A DNA stretch of 64,000 nt from Metallyticus violacea. Taxonomy: Eukaryota > Arthropoda > Insecta > Mantodea > Metallyticidae. A program made the translations under genes and the position numbers. Positions 43,382 through 56,116 of the stretch are shown piece after piece. The first letter of the stretch is position 1; each line of letters opens with the position of its first letter. The notes beneath the pieces were generated by a model. It saw only the letters and a program-made list of their open reading frames with translations, was not told the DNA's origin and did not search any database. The stretch lies in contig CM060842.1 of NCBI GenBank assembly GCA_030762175.1, positions 44,363,501 to 44,427,500 on the forward strand, given 5' to 3'.

Positions 43382-44339
43382 AGATGCTCCGCGCAGGAAC
43401 AATCATTTCGCGTCTCTTATAAATTCATCCTTATATGAACATAAACTTTGATTTGATTCTAGCACTTTTAGTCATACAAACCCTCGCGCAACTCTCGCGC
43501 CTTCTGGAGGAAAAAAATTAATAAGGCGACCTATTCTCAAACATTATCTCAGTTTATATACAAGTTTAATCCTGCGATTTTTTTAATTGGTGTGCAAATA
43601 CACTAATCCCTCTAGCAATGAATTGTGATGTCTCACTGGAATATTTACCGCCTCATTCTCTATAATCCTTGCATGATACCCCGCCGTTCCACTACAATTG
43701 ATAGGTACGTAGAAATGGAAGGAAAAGAATTATATATGAAAAGTTACCAACCTATCATACGGATCGCGGCCCCACGTATAACTAAAATACTATTAAGTGC
43801 GTTTAAGAATAAGTTTTCAAAACAATTAGATATAATAAATTATATACACTGTTAAAATAAAACAACATATTTCATATGCCACAATACAAATAAAAATAGC
43901 AACTTTTAAAAGTAATATGGCCTGCAATCTGCTACAAGATGCAGGTTCTAAAAAAATCCCAGAAGAGAGCAGAATAGTCTAATAATAGCATGCGATCTAG
44001 GCTAATCAAAAATTAGAAAACATTTCAATTCATCAATACAGTTTACATATACAAGTCAACACACTAATTTGGAGTAGATTCAACCTTACAAACATAATGG
44101 ACACTGCCTCTTAAGTAATCTGTAAAAGATTTCTACATTAGAAGCGCAAATCATAAAATAAACTAACCAATGAGTTATGCATGAAGACGCCTTAAAATAT
44201 CTTAATATGGTTTAAATTTACAAAAACTATATGGATTGTTATATGAATATTAACAGCATGATATACCTACAGAGTGATTTATACGACTGGAAATTTACCC
44301 AATGTTCCAAGTTTAACATCAAATTAAGCGGGATATTTT

Positions 44340-45339
44340 GGGAGTTCTGATTCTCTGTCAAGACATGTGCAGATGTTTATTTTTATTCTTTGTGTTTGGC
44401 TTTAATGTTTGGCAGCTGTTTTCGATATTTTGTTCTAGTCGCTGTGAAAATGCAGTACAAATTAAATCAACGGCTCTTCCTTATGAAGCAATACTGGATT
44501 ACAAATTCAATTACAGCTACTCGAAGTGTATATCAGAGAGAATTTGGTGTTTGCAGTCCCCCCGAAAGAAACACAATGTTAGCACTGGTAAACAAATTGG
44601 AAATAACTGGATCTCTGGTGAAAGAAAAGGGAACTACCATTCATCTAGAGTGCCCACGGTTATTGCGGACGACCGGTCAAGGCTGGAGCGAACGCCCTGT
44701 AAATCATAAAGACATTTGTAGCAGGAAACCGTGTACACCTACTCAGTGGGCCAGAGAGCTGCGAAAAGTGCTCACTTAAAACCATACAGGGTTACAGTTG
44801 TCCTTCTGTTACAATAATCAGATGAGAATAAAAGAGTGAAATATTGCTGTTAGTTTCACGTGCATATTGCCTATCGCATGGTTCACAGATGAAGCATGGT
44901 TCCATTTATGCGGCTATGTGAACTCTCAGAACTCACGCTATTGGGCCGTCCAAAATCCACATGTCATTCACGAAGCACCTATGCATTCAGTTACAATCGG
45001 GGTTTGGTGTCCAATATCCGCTGAGAGAATAATGGGGCCAATTTCTTTTTAACCAAACTGGGATCCTGGGGTTTGTTAAGCAACTGGACGATGTAGAGCT
45101 GGGTCATGGATATTTTCAACAAGATAGCGCTACATTAATCCAATCCACGGCACTAATTGAAAGTTTCTTTGAAGACCGGATAATCTCCAAGAATTTGTGT
45201 AACCGAGATCTGCTGATTTGACAACACCGGACTTCTTCCTATGGGGTTACTTAAAAGACACACGCCGCCAGATATTGGACGATCTGAAGCACAACATTAC
45301 ACAGGTGGTAATGATATTGACCCAGCGGCCAGTAACTTG
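44340..45339 (+). mobile_element. Tc1/mariner-superfamily transposase gene relic (DUF4817 type)
   Basis: From the ATG at 44,450 the frame reads MQYKLNQRLFLMKQYWITNS, REFGVCSPPERNTMLALVNK and LEITGSLVKEKG, the DUF4817 helix-turn-helix. It continues with CTPTQWARELRKVLT. After a break, WFTDEAWFHLCGYVNSQNSR and VIHEAPMHSVTIGVWC give the catalytic SDEAxFHLxGYVNxQNxRxW block (first Asp present). Later, in other frames, comes a TPDFFLWGYLKD-like block near 45,230. At least two frameshifts inactivate it. Its 3' end abuts a SINE B. Confidence 0.88.
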
Positions 45340-45613
45340 AATGGTGTTTAACGCCCGTTTTTACTACAGAGGCACCACAGGTGGTGAACACTGATGATAC
45401 ATGAAATGATATATTGTGAAAGGATATTTTTTAAGGAAGGAAGCGTTTCAGGCCTAAGTTTAGGGTACCTCCCCGGCATTTACCAGTTATGAGGACTGAG
45501 GAAAACCTGGAAGAAAAAAAAAACGCAGTCAGAGAGGACGGTCCTGGCGGGATTCGAACCCTAGACCTCCGGCTCACGAGTCCATGCCTTAACGACCTCG
45601 GCCACCCGTCACG
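45340..45613 (-). mobile_element. SINE B copy (tRNA-derived)
   Basis: Minus-strand head CCGTGACGGGTGGCCGAGG, then GTTAAGGCATGGACTCG, B box GGGTTCGAATCCCGCC, TTCCTCAGTCCTC-like region, CCTAAACTTAGGCC, and 3' end GGTGCCTCTGTAGTAAAAAC followed by GGGCGTTAAACACCATTC. Confidence 0.92.
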
Positions 45614-47494
45614 GTAATAGTAGCATGGAACGATACATTGAGTAATGTATCAGGAGGGAGGGAGGACATTTTCTATAGAGGTTAATAATCTCCTGAATAT
45701 ACCTTACATTTGAGTATAATAAGTTGTGGCTAGCATCATTCGTTTTGAAATACATAAATTAAGAAATGTTCTATACAAATCACTGTGTATTACATAAATT
45801 GTTAAATGAAGAGAAATAAATAGTGTAATGTTATATGAGTTGAAAAGTTCTGTTTGCAAAAATATCTAGAGGAAGAGCCGTACAAGTTTCAGTAATTTGT
45901 ACGGATTATTTTATAAATGCACTTGTAAAGCACGATACTGAGTAGCGAAAAGTGAATAAATAACTTCAGAACATTCGCGATAAGCATAAACAAGTAAATT
46001 TGCCAGAGTGCGATCAAAATATATTCCTAGTAGTTAGTGATATTTCTCTAATGGCGCAGAGGTGAAGATATGACCATACTGAGACTCTGACTTGACCATA
46101 ATCACTCATTTGGGTCAACACATTTCTCAGGGTGTATATTCCTCACCTCAGTAAACTATGCACCAGTCCTTATATTTTTGTGTTTATCGAGCAGCATTCC
46201 TAGAATTTGCATTCCATGTTAAATTCCTTTACATTCTACCTTGTGATACAACAGGATGCAATTTCATTTAAAAGGTGCAAGCAGTAACAATATTAACATT
46301 GATATATAAAATGAAGAAATATTGCAAGTAGAACATACACAATTCTTAGAACTTATCATTAACAAAAATCTCAACTGGGAAAAAAGATAACTGAAATAAA
46401 AATAATATTTTAAATAGAAGAATTATGCAGTATTCAATTCTCACTTAACCAATGACATAATTATGTGATGTAATGCTTCCTAAAATGAAAGGCAACATAT
46501 GAAGGGCATAGAAGAAGAAGAAGAAGAAGAAGAAGAAGAAGAAGAAGAAGAAGGGGAAAAGTTAATCAAAATAAGAAACAAGATATCAGCACCATCTGGT
46601 AGCTGAATGAGAAAGCTTTTAAAATAGATGAAGAAAATGTTAGATAAGGAAATAATTTCAGATTTAAAATCGCCATTCAAGCTATGAAGCCAGAACGCCC
46701 ACGCACATCAGCGTAGGAAGAGAGAAAAGCGGCCATAATGTTTGAATTATTTCACACAATCGCTTTCCTCATGGACTCCATTGTTAGTTAACATTTGGTT
46801 CAAATAAAAAAAGTAAGTTATTTGATTTCTAAGTCGTGTAAAAATTCGGTATTCAAGAGACAGCAGTGCATGTGAGGAACCCAGTAAATTTAAACAAAAT
46901 AAAAAAACAAAGGGGGGAAAAAAAAAGAACAGAGGAACAGACTGGCAGACTTTCCGATATAAGTATGAAATTAATATATTAACGTCCATTCCAGTTCTTT
47001 AATAGTTGTCAATAAAATGAACATTTACAGATCAATTAAAATAAATGTTGTGTTTTTTTTTTTCAAGAGTCATAAAATAGGCGAAAATATTCATGAAAGT
47101 AAGTTACTATCTTGTTGTCTGCTAGGTAGGTTATTTTTTTATTCTTTCTTTTTTATTTAACAATCATTACCTAGATATTACCTTTGTTTTCGTTTATACT
47201 TCCCTTTCCAAGGAATAATGTCTATTTTATATAAATAATTTGAAGAAATGCCATTCTCTTTCTTTACCTGTATATTTGTTAACCTTGTGGTGTTGTGTAT
47301 TTTACTCGTAAATACCTATCCACTTCATAAACTCGGAGTTTCGCAATAATTATTGTTATTCCGACATAAAAAGTCACCAATTACCACTTTAATAATAAGA
47401 AATTTAAAACTTTTTTCTAAAACTTTATTTATTTTTTGGAATTTCTTTTTATTTCCACGTACCTTTCGTATTTTTAAATTAAAATAATAATACT
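45614..47494. other. Interval with an (AAG)n array and no gene
   Basis: An (AAG)n array lies at 46,508-46,553. Poly-A and purine runs occur near 46,910. No transposase or gene motif was recognised. Confidence 0.55.
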
Positions 47495-47715
47495 TTTTGT
47501 TACAGTTTAACATCCCTCATAGCAACGAAGACCTGAAACAGACGATAAATGAATATCTTATGAAATGAGTTGGTAAATGAACCCGCAGTCCACAACCTGG
47601 CATTCGCCTTTTCAGGGTGAAAAAATCCTTACTGAGGTAACTAACCTCAAGGGATTCGAACTCCTGACTTCTGAATTTACAGACAGATATGCTGACCACA
47701 ATACCACGAAGCAAT
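47495..47715 (-). mobile_element. Possible tRNA-derived SINE (family D)
   Basis: Minus strand: CTTCGTGGTATTGTGGTCAG (A-box region), GGAGTTCGAATCCCTTGAGG (B box), then a CCTGAAAAGGCGAATGCC body and CAACTCATTTCATAAGA. One copy only. Confidence 0.55.
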
Positions 47716-48559
47716 CAGCAATGACAATAATAATCCCACGAGGGATTTTCTGTTTCCCATCGGGCGTGCCTTCAGGTGACGGATAGAACTACTATAGGAT
47801 CTAAATCCATGCGTCTGATTCCATAGTGGGCGGTGTTGTGATCAGCATGTTAAGTGGGTCTGGATAAACAATCTACGGCTCACAGCTGCGTTTTAACTTC
47901 GGAGAGGCATACAAACCGTTCTCCTATACGTTCAAGTAACCGATATACGTGATGGAAGCATACAAGAAGCAAGTAGTCCATTACTGCAGGAAGACTGCAA
48001 CAGGGCCGGGAAATTCTGAAGGACTTTCTGTGAAAAGTTAGCTGAGATTAAAAGGAAAATACTTTTTTGGTACGTTAAACAAAATTCGCTTTTAATTTAT
48101 ATCTTCCATGAAATTAGTAGAAAGAGAAGAAAGAAAAAGAAAGAATGAATGAATGAAAATGAAAGGAAGGAAAACAGGTAGAAAGAAAAATCCAAGGCCC
48201 ATGAAAGAAGAAGAAGGGGAGTGTAAACACAGGAAGAATGAAGACCTATATAAGAATGAAGAAAGTGAAAGGATGTCAGGATATATGATCAGAAAAAGCA
48301 ATTAGAAGAGGATAGATAACACAAGACTCACAAAAAGAACTTTCCAAAACACACACATACAGAACAATGTGCAGAATAATGTAGAGTAGAAAGGGAGTTC
48401 CAAACTAAGCATTTTGAGGATAGGGACACCGAACAAGGAATCGCAGAAGCTTTTTTACTACGACACTTGCGTCAACATTAAATCCGTCATTTTAGAGTCT
48501 CAGATTGTGAAATTTGTTTGTAGCGTTATAATACTAGCCACTGTCGCTAGGTATATCGG

Positions 48560-48775
48560 ATGTTCAACGCAGCATATGGTTTTGAAGCCTACTGGATGGT
48601 ACGGTAATACCGAACGTTTGTCTTGAGATTAGGCAAAACTTGTAGTTCCAACACGACGACGCTCCTGCACATCTTCAATTTACAGCTTGAAATCACCTAA
48701 AAAAAATATTTTGCGACTGATGGATCGGGCGCGGTGGATCAAAGCAGTGGCCTCCAAGGTACATCAAGCAAGTAC
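48560..48775 (+). mobile_element. Fragment of a DUF4817-type transposase
   Basis: One frame reads FQHDDAPAHLQFTA, then WIGRGGSKQWPPRY. It matches the FQQDGAPPHF...WIGRGGxxxWPPRSPDL region with the second catalytic Asp. Stops interrupt it. Confidence 0.75.
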
Positions 48776-49043
48776 GCGTAGTAATATTTAGTTTCTAATT
48801 GTGTACCAGTACTCATTAGTTGCGACAGTAGTACAGCTTGTCGTGTGAGTTACGTTTAATTTTTACTGGCAAATGAAGATGTTTCATAACGTCAGATTTC
48901 AATTATGATCATGCAGAACTTCTGTTATTATATTGCATCTGCGACCCTATGTTCCTAACCTCAAAATAATTAAGTTTGATACTGCCTTTCCACTTTACAA
49001 TTTATGCACATTTTTTCCGCACATGCACATGCACACACACATA

Positions 49044-49044
<1 letters not shown>

Positions 49045-49079
<35 letters not shown>
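49045..49079. repeat. (GT)n microsatellite
   Basis: About 17 units, preceded by a CA-rich inverted stretch. Confidence 0.95.
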
Positions 49080-49082
<3 letters not shown>

Positions 49083-49818
49083 GCATAAATGGCAACCAGT
49101 GGATTCAATGGATAAGGAAAAATACAAATGAGATGGGATAAATAGTAGAAACAATAAAGGACAAAACGAGATTTTGAAGATCCATACAAAACTTGAACAG
49201 TTATCACGCAAAGGAAAGGAGAAAAAGGAATAATTTTTGAACGGAAGAGAGAAGGAAAATACACATTATGAAGAATTGTTGTAAAGCCAGAAATGAAGTG
49301 GGGAAAAAATAAACATACGAAAATAATACATTACAATAATAGCGTATCTAATAAGTAACTAAATTGGAATTAATCAGGTTCATTTGTATAGAAATATTTT
49401 TTAAAGAATTGAAAGTTATAACATTTCTATCAATGTAGGTATGAAATAAAATGAATATAGAATGGATTTGAAAATTTATTAAAGGAATTTTACTTGGCCA
49501 TTAGTATAAAATGTAGGGACTTGCTACCCTTGTCTTCTAAATTAGAAGGCCTCGTAAAACAAAAAGCTCATTCTGAATAGTTTGACTTCATTTTGTTTGT
49601 TATTTACAAAAATATGAACGTGGTTTTAAAATATTGGTCTTAAATTACATTTGTGAAAGTAGCTAATTTGAAAATAATACTTTAGAAAATAAAATAAAAT
49701 ACTACATAGAAAATTAACACCAAAACTATTAAATTATTGTAGTCCTCTATTTACAAGACTTAATAATTTAAAAGACAAGGGCAGATGGTTTCAACTTTCA
49801 TGCATCAATTTCTTATAG

Positions 49819-49819
<1 letters not shown>

Positions 49820-49883
<64 letters not shown>

Positions 49884-49897
49884 CATCATCATCATCA

Positions 49898-49946
<49 letters not shown>
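49820..49946. repeat. (TTA)n(TCA)n(TTA)n compound microsatellite
   Basis: About 42 triplet units with an internal block of ATC repeats. It abuts the 3' tail of the SINE A copy at 49,947. Confidence 0.97.
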
Positions 49947-49948
<2 letters not shown>

Positions 49949-50212
49949 TTGGTTTATTTACGGATGTTCTTTAACATCTCAGGTCATCAGCATCCCATTC
50001 AATTCATGGCATGAAACAGCTAATAAATTTTGCTAAGAGGCCTCTCCTTTAAGGTATGAGGTTCTTTTACGTGCTGAGGTCTATGAGGCACAAGTATGGC
50101 TACAACAAGGGGCCATTATGCTTTCCTTCCGAAGGAAGCCATAGTTAGAATTTAATGCCCTAAATAATCCATCGATCCTGACAGGTTTCAACCCGCGCCC
50201 TTAAGGTGAGAA
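49947..50212 (-). mobile_element. SINE A copy with an internal rearrangement
   Basis: The 3' half is typical, but GAGGTCTATGAGGCACAAGTATGG on the plus strand (about 50,080-50,100) inserts head-like sequence into the middle of the body. Confidence 0.85.
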
Positions 50213-50315
50213 GAGATAGACAAGTATTCTCAAAAGTATTAATTAATGCAATTGAAACCTGCTAATTACCAAACTTATAACTTGTTTCAGATTTATAACT
50301 TGTTACTGACAATGC

Positions 50316-50613
50316 CTGGTGGTGTAGCGGTTACCATACTTGCCTCCTACGCCCAAAACGCGGGTTCGAACCCGGCCAGGATCGATGGATTTTTTTCGGG
50401 CGTAAAAATCCTAAGTATGGCTTCCTTCGAAGGGAAGCAAAGTCGTGGGTCCCGTGTCGTACATTTACGGCACGAAAAAGAACCTCAAGCCTGAAAGAAA
50501 GGCCTCTGAGCAATTTATCGGCCGTTTCACGCCCTGAGTTGAATGGGACGCTGATGACCTGAGATGTTAAAGAGCGTCCATAAATAAACCAATCAAAAAA
50601 AAAAAAAAAAAAA
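50316..50613 (+). mobile_element. SINE A copy with poly-A tail and target-site duplication
   Basis: Full-length: head GGTGGTGTAGCGGTTACC, B box GGGTTCGAACCCGG, body, GTTAAAGAGCGTCC and a terminal A-run of about 20. It is flanked by the 11-bp duplication ACTGACAATGC at 50,305-50,315 and 50,614-50,624. This is a recent LINE-mobilised insertion. Confidence 0.97.
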
Positions 50614-51337
50614 ACTGACAATGCTACCTTTGAAAAATAAATAAATCGATACGGATATATGGATTATCGATATAACTTACTGGTTTACAGTCAATAATTT
50701 GCTTGCGGCTCTTAGTAAGCAAAAGTTGAAATGGTAACCAAAATGAATACACTCGTAAGTTCTAAAAAATGAGATTGCAGCATCCATCGGATACTTATAC
50801 AAGCTACGAATGACATTTGCTGCTTTCTATTCTCAAGGTAATTAGGATGCACCTGGTTCTTCCGTTGAAACGTTACATGGAAACCAATTTTAGAAATCAC
50901 GTGGTCTTCTTCAGAAACGAGTGCTCCTGTAAACAGTTTCCGGTTTTATTCAATGCTGTTCTTGGTAATAGTTGTTAAATACAATTCTCGGAAAAAACTA
51001 ATGAATGAGTAAAGGGGAAGTGGTTAAGGGACTCTTATCAAAATGGAAGTCATCGTTACAGGAAACGTGTGTATTTATGGCGAACGATAAAAGATAATTT
51101 CAGAGCAAAATGTTTACCTTATCCATAGACGGTATTTTTTTTTTTTTTATTTGTGAATCATGTATTTCAAGTAGAGAATTCTGAAAACTCAAAGCCCCAA
51201 ATTAGTTAGAATTCCATAACTTTGTCACTAGTTTGGAAAAAAAGTCAAAGATCGCAAATGAAGTTTCAAATTCCTATAGACTTTTGTTTTATTGCTTGAT
51301 AGTAACTTTCAATTAAAGGAGTGGATAATTTCAAGAG

Positions 51338-51560
51338 CGGGACCACTCCCATGGTCTAGTAGTAGCGTTTGCATCTACTAATCCGGAGGTCCGGGGGTCA
51401 TCGATTCCCTATCGGAACAAACTGTCTGGGAAAGATTTTTTTTTTATTTTCCCCCGCTTAGTGTTTCCATACTCAGGGAAGATGAATGCCAGATAGCTTT
51501 AACTGTCTAAGACCCCGAGCTCATTTGCGCCATCATTAATCAATTTCATTCATTTACCAC
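51338..51560 (+). mobile_element. SINE C copy
   Basis: Head CCCATGGTCTAGTAGTAGCG, B-box region GTCATCGATTCCC, AAACTGTCTGGGAAAG, AATGCCAGATAGCTTTAACT and CCGAGCTCATTTGCGCCATC. Confidence 0.88.
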
Positions 51561-51654
51561 TACAGAATACGTTTAAGTACCCACCCTATTCTCCACAACC
51601 ACCACCTTAACCATCACCTCCGCTGGCTCACCATAGCGGCGCTCTATGGTCGTC

Positions 51655-51760
51655 CCGGCCTCTGAAGTCCCTACAATACCACCATGCCAAAAAGGAATGC
51701 CCACAAATTCATGAAAACAATGGGATGGCAATGGACAAACAAAAATTACATATTTTAGAA
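51655..51760. repeat. Unclassified dispersed repeat shared with 55.15 kb
   Basis: CCTACAATACCACCATGCCA and GCAATGGACAAACAAA blocks recur at 55,160-55,243 in the same order. Confidence 0.75.
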
Positions 51761-52068
51761 CAGGAAAGTGAAGAAAGACTGGAAAAGGATTGGTGAAGGG
51801 AGGCACGAGAAAAATGCAAAGAAATGTAAATGAGATGTAATTTCCTAGATTCAATTATACTGTGCTAGCTCTAGAGCTAACGTATAATTAACGTTACTAG
51901 TGCTTTAAAACAAGAGCCGATTTGAAAGATCACATAATCTTGATCACGAAAATGTGAGCACCGACTTAATTGCAAAACGTTTAGCCGTTATCTCTCTAAT
52001 ACGTGACTTTAAACTAATGATGATAATTACGAGCATAAATGTGATTAATTAAGCTGAAAAAAAAAGAA

Positions 52069-52085
52069 CGCCCCCGGGTGGGCTC

Positions 52086-52122
<37 letters not shown>

Positions 52123-52142
52123 GCCGATTGCGCCACGGAGGC
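52069..52142 (-). tRNA. tRNA-Asn (anticodon GUU)
   Basis: A 74-nt cloverleaf on the minus strand. The acceptor GCCTCCG/CGGGGGC pairs with one mismatch-prone position, the discriminator is G, the D arm is GGCGCAATCGGCTAGCGC, the anticodon arm is TTCGGCTGTTAACCGAA with anticodon GTT, and the T arm is GGTGGTTCGAGCCCACC. It looks functional. Confidence 0.95.
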
Positions 52143-52889
52143 CGACGAGAAATATGTGCAAAACTTTAGGACTTACATCATAAAATACATAATTCTCACG
52201 AATACATCTATCCTTTCCAAATGCAAGTGAAATATAGTTTTTGAATGTAAAAAATAATATGCCTCGTTGTAAATCTGTGTTTACAATGAGCTTTGCCGAT
52301 ATCCTTCTACCAGACCCTTTTTTTCCGTTACACTTGCTGTCAAACCCTTCATTTTGCTTATCACAGGGATTTACTAAGCATTTACCATGCTTATCAACTT
52401 GGTGTGCAATTGAAAAAGTTTTAGCGAGACATCAGATGTACAAATTGACCTTATAATTCAAAGTTTCAAGACAAAAATACTTAGCTAAATAGAAATAGTG
52501 GGTGGAACCACTTAAACCAGTCATTTGAACTTAAAACTTAATAATTGTGCATTTAATTAGTTGTAGTTATCACGTTGTTTTAAATTTGTTATCAAAGCGT
52601 TTATATGAAAAAAATCAAGCACATCCCTTAATCGTTTTAATTTCGGCATAACTATAACTAGACATTGATATGTGCAAGCGTATTTTATGGATATATTATT
52701 TAATTTGTATAATTTTATTCGCTAAATAGTTCAAACAAATACACTCAAATTCCGGATTCTCTCAGGATATATTCTGGAGCTCTCGTTATTATGCAGAAAC
52801 GGCCGGGTGAAACAGCGGAAGAGAGTAACCATTACCTTTCCTATAAAATGGCGGCGAGGCAAAGAACAAATAAAATGAAAATAATAAAT

Positions 52890-52891
52890 AG

Positions 52892-52926
<35 letters not shown>
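52890..52926. repeat. (TA)n microsatellite
   Basis: About 15 TA units. Confidence 0.95.
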
Positions 52927-52931
<5 letters not shown>

Positions 52932-53289
52932 GCAAAGAAAACAAACAAATGGAAATAAAAGTAAGTAACAGCAATTGTACAAAATAATAGATCAGAAGAA
53001 GTATGCAGACTCCATTGTATACGAATAAATTGACTGCTCAGAACCACCCAACCAAAGATGTAGGCAGACTGGATTAGTATCCAGCGTGTGTAAAGTTGCA
53101 GCGTACCAACCCGAGCTAGGGTTTTACCACAGAGGGGAAAGGGGGCATTAGGAAGTTTTATTGCATTTAGGAAGTGAAGAATTTATGGAGAAAGTGCAAT
53201 GCTTCTCTGAGATGTGATGACTGATTAGCAACCTTGGATTTCTGTAATAGGACTTGTTGATAGCCTAATTTGGTTATCAGTATGTTCAC

Positions 53290-54180
53290 ATTAATGGCGC
53301 ATTTTAAAATATTGATACCTCTTGTGGAAGAAGAAATTATGGAAAACCGGCGCCTCAAAGTTACAGAAATAGCAGCAAGGTTGGGCCTGTCTAAAACAAC
53401 AGTCCTTCGAATTATTCATGAGCATTTAAATATGAATAAGTCAGTGCAAGATGAATGCCTAGACTTCTTTCCTCAGTCCAAAAGCAGCAACGAATTATTT
53501 GTTGTCAGGCATTTTTGGAGCTCTGCCTTGGCTACGAGAGAGAAGTTCTGCAAACCATTGTTACAGGAGATGAAATTGTGGTTCTCTACTATGATCCTTG
53601 TCCAAAAGAGAATCAATGGAATGACGTAAACTTGGCGAAGCACCGCCTCTAAAGGCCTAGGTCACTCAATCAACCAGGAAGATCATGGCCACAATCTTTT
53701 GGACAGTGAAGGAATACTCTTCATTGACTTCAAGGATAGCTATACTACAGTAAATGGGGAGTAATGTGCTGATCTATGGCACAGACTACGTGCTTCCATC
53801 AAAGAGAAAAGGCGAGAAAAGCGCGGCTTCTTCACGACAACGCGCCTATGTACACAGTTCTTGTTGCAAAGGAAGCTGTGAGGAAACATGGTTTTAAGGA
53901 GATCGACCATCCATCCTACAGCCCAGATCTAGCTCCCAAAGACTATTTCCTCTTCTCAAAACTCAAAATGGACCTTCGAGGAAGGAAATTTAAGTGTGAC
54001 GAAGAAGTGATGCTGTTTATGCCCATTTTGCAGACAAGACTCTGACTATTTGTGCAATGTTAACTATTTGTAAATGTTACTTCAAACATATGAGAAGTGT
54101 ATTGCAATAAACAGTAACTATATTAAAAAGTGAAATATAGTTTTTGTCTTTATCATACCTAGAAAATAATTAGGCCGGAA
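53290..54180 (+). mobile_element. mariner transposase relic
   Basis: It encodes VEEEIMENRRLKVTEIAARL and GLSKTTVLRIIHEHLNM (HTH region). It continues with EQKQQR-like and FLELCLGYEREVLQTIVTGD (TGDE block, first catalytic residue region), then LHDNAPMYTVLVAKEAVRKH (HDNAxxH block), DHPSYSPDLAPKDYFLFSKL (YSPDLAPxDY block) and LRGRKFKCDEEV. At least two frameshifts and a stop. A GGCCGGAAACTTATGGACCT-like terminus lies at about 54,172; the matching left TIR was not found. Confidence 0.9.
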
Positions 54181-55054
54181 ACTTATGGACCTACCCTAGT
54201 ATACATAGAATAGAATAATAAGAGAATAATACTCATACTACAGAAATTTACCTTTACGATACGAGAGGGATGTTTTCGAAAAGAGTGCAATGAACGTATT
54301 TCGTATGAACTAATACCCATAACTAAGTATGCCTTTCCGTTGCAATGCCGAATGGGGTGTGAGCATACCCAAATCAGCCACTTTCGTAACGGCATTTTCA
54401 TGTACAGGACTATTAATAGAACAATACAATAGGGCAGTAATAGAGGATGTGTATATTTATAATATCAATGCTTTTTACTAATTTTTGCTTGCTTGCTGCT
54501 AAGTCTAATCTAATCGCTTAATTCGTTCGTCCAACTTTAACATATTAAGTTGTAGGGGCAAGAGATTAAGCCTTATTATACAAAATTACGAAACCGATGA
54601 TATAGCAATAATATACACCTTTTATGAGATGGGATTCAGCAGCTTCTCTCACAGTCAGATGAGTTGTAATATATGCTTGTTTCAAATGTAAAATTATCAG
54701 TAGGAACTCTTAAGCATCTAAGTACTTTCAAACTACAAGAGCAATACAAAGCACGAACACAAGCTATGAGTCACGCCCAACAAGTAAACAAGAACTGATG
54801 AGTAGCAGGCGTAAGAGACAAGGATGGTTTGTAGTTCGTGACCTATTGTCCCCTCCCAACTGTTGCCTATATAACCAACATAACTTCATTCCACTTCATT
54901 CTGGTTTTAATACTTAGAAATTCCGATATTTAATAATCAGTATAAAATATTTTTGTAATGCACATTTATTTCTTAAGTTAAATACAAATAACTCCTTGCC
55001 TAAAAATAACAGGACAGAGATGCAATCACAAAATCTCTGAGAAGCACATATATT

Positions 55055-55090
55055 ATAGATGGATGAATGGATGAATGAATGGATGGACAG
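55055..55090. repeat. (GGAT/GAAT)n tetranucleotide tract
   Basis: Alternating GGAT and GAAT units. Confidence 0.9.
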
Positions 55091-55149
55091 TAAATTTCAC
55101 CAGTCATCAATACTAATTTTACAGCTGCGTTTCTACTGTTACTTAGCGG

Positions 55150-55245
55150 CGCAACCTTATAAGTCCTCTACAATACCGCCATGCCACGGTAGGAACGCCA
55201 AGTTCATGATAATAATGGGCTGGCATTGGACAAACAAACTTTTAA
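55150..55245. repeat. Unclassified dispersed repeat shared with 51.65 kb
   Basis: See the entry at 51,655. Confidence 0.75.
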
Positions 55246-55843
55246 GTAATGCACTTCTTTAGGAACCACAGCAGTATATACTTCTGTAGAAACATGAATC
55301 CGCTATGGAGCTGTCAAAATTCCGCTATATTTTGCTACGATTTTGATATCAAATAAATATTATATTTATTGGTTACTATCGCGGTATATACCCTTGAAAC
55401 CTTAAGTATAGTATCCAGTTTATTTGCTAGAATTATTTTGCCTTATTTTGGGACTATTTTGCACCATGATTTATTTTAGACCACAAACCAAAAAATTAAT
55501 GCACTAAAAATTGTAACGTGAGCAATAAAAACCTCAGAAAATGCGTTAAGATTGTATAGTACAAATAAATCTAAAGCAAAGGTAAAAATATGCAACAAAC
55601 AATGCAATACTAGATTGAAAAGACAAATATCTCCAATACAGAAATTTGAACATTTAAATGAAATACAATTCACACTAGAAACAGAAACTGTAATTATACC
55701 TACAAATCCATTTCAATTTTTAGAATATGAATCAAACCTTCATTTACCAGAAAAAGACAAGATACAAAATACCTCTCCAAATATACTTAAAATATTAAAC
55801 ATAGAGACAGTACATACCAAATTTCCAAACTCATCCTGGATAT

Positions 55844-56092
55844 AGTCGGTCTTGCCCCGAAAACCCAAGATCGTGGGTTCAATCTCGGCCATGGTGATAG
55901 GTTTTTTCGGGTGTAAAAGTCCTAACTATGGTTTCCTTCGGAAGGGAAGTAAACCCGGGGTCCTGTGTCGTAGATTTATGGCACGTAAAAGAACCACAAG
56001 CCTGAAAGAAGAGGCCTCTGAGCAAAATGTGTTGGCCGTTTCACGCCCTGAATTGAATGGAACCTGAGATGTTAAAGAGCGCCGTAAATGAA
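55844..56092 (+). mobile_element. SINE A copy (head damaged)
   Basis: Starts GTCGGTCTTGCC, has GTGGGTTCAATCTCGGCC, AAGTCCTAACTATGGTTTCC, GAAGAGGCCTCTGAGC and GTTAAAGAGCGCC. The first part of the tRNA head is deleted. Confidence 0.92.
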
Positions 56093-56116
56093 ACAAATCA
56101 ACTCAACTTCCTGGCT

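Noticed and set aside
45540..45613. tRNA gene-like head with TTCGAATCCC
   Set aside because: The A and B boxes belong to SINE B; there is no complete cloverleaf and the body continues into the SINE. The same holds for the heads at 57,996 and 60,211 and for SINE A and C heads.
49785..50036. Open frame rich in Tyr and His
   Set aside because: It is a translation of the (TTA)n(TCA)n microsatellite.
50331..50621. Possible tRNA-like gene GGTGGTGTAGCGGTTACC...GGGTTCGAACCCGG
   Set aside because: It is the SINE A head. Flanking target-site duplications and a poly-A tail show a retroposed SINE.
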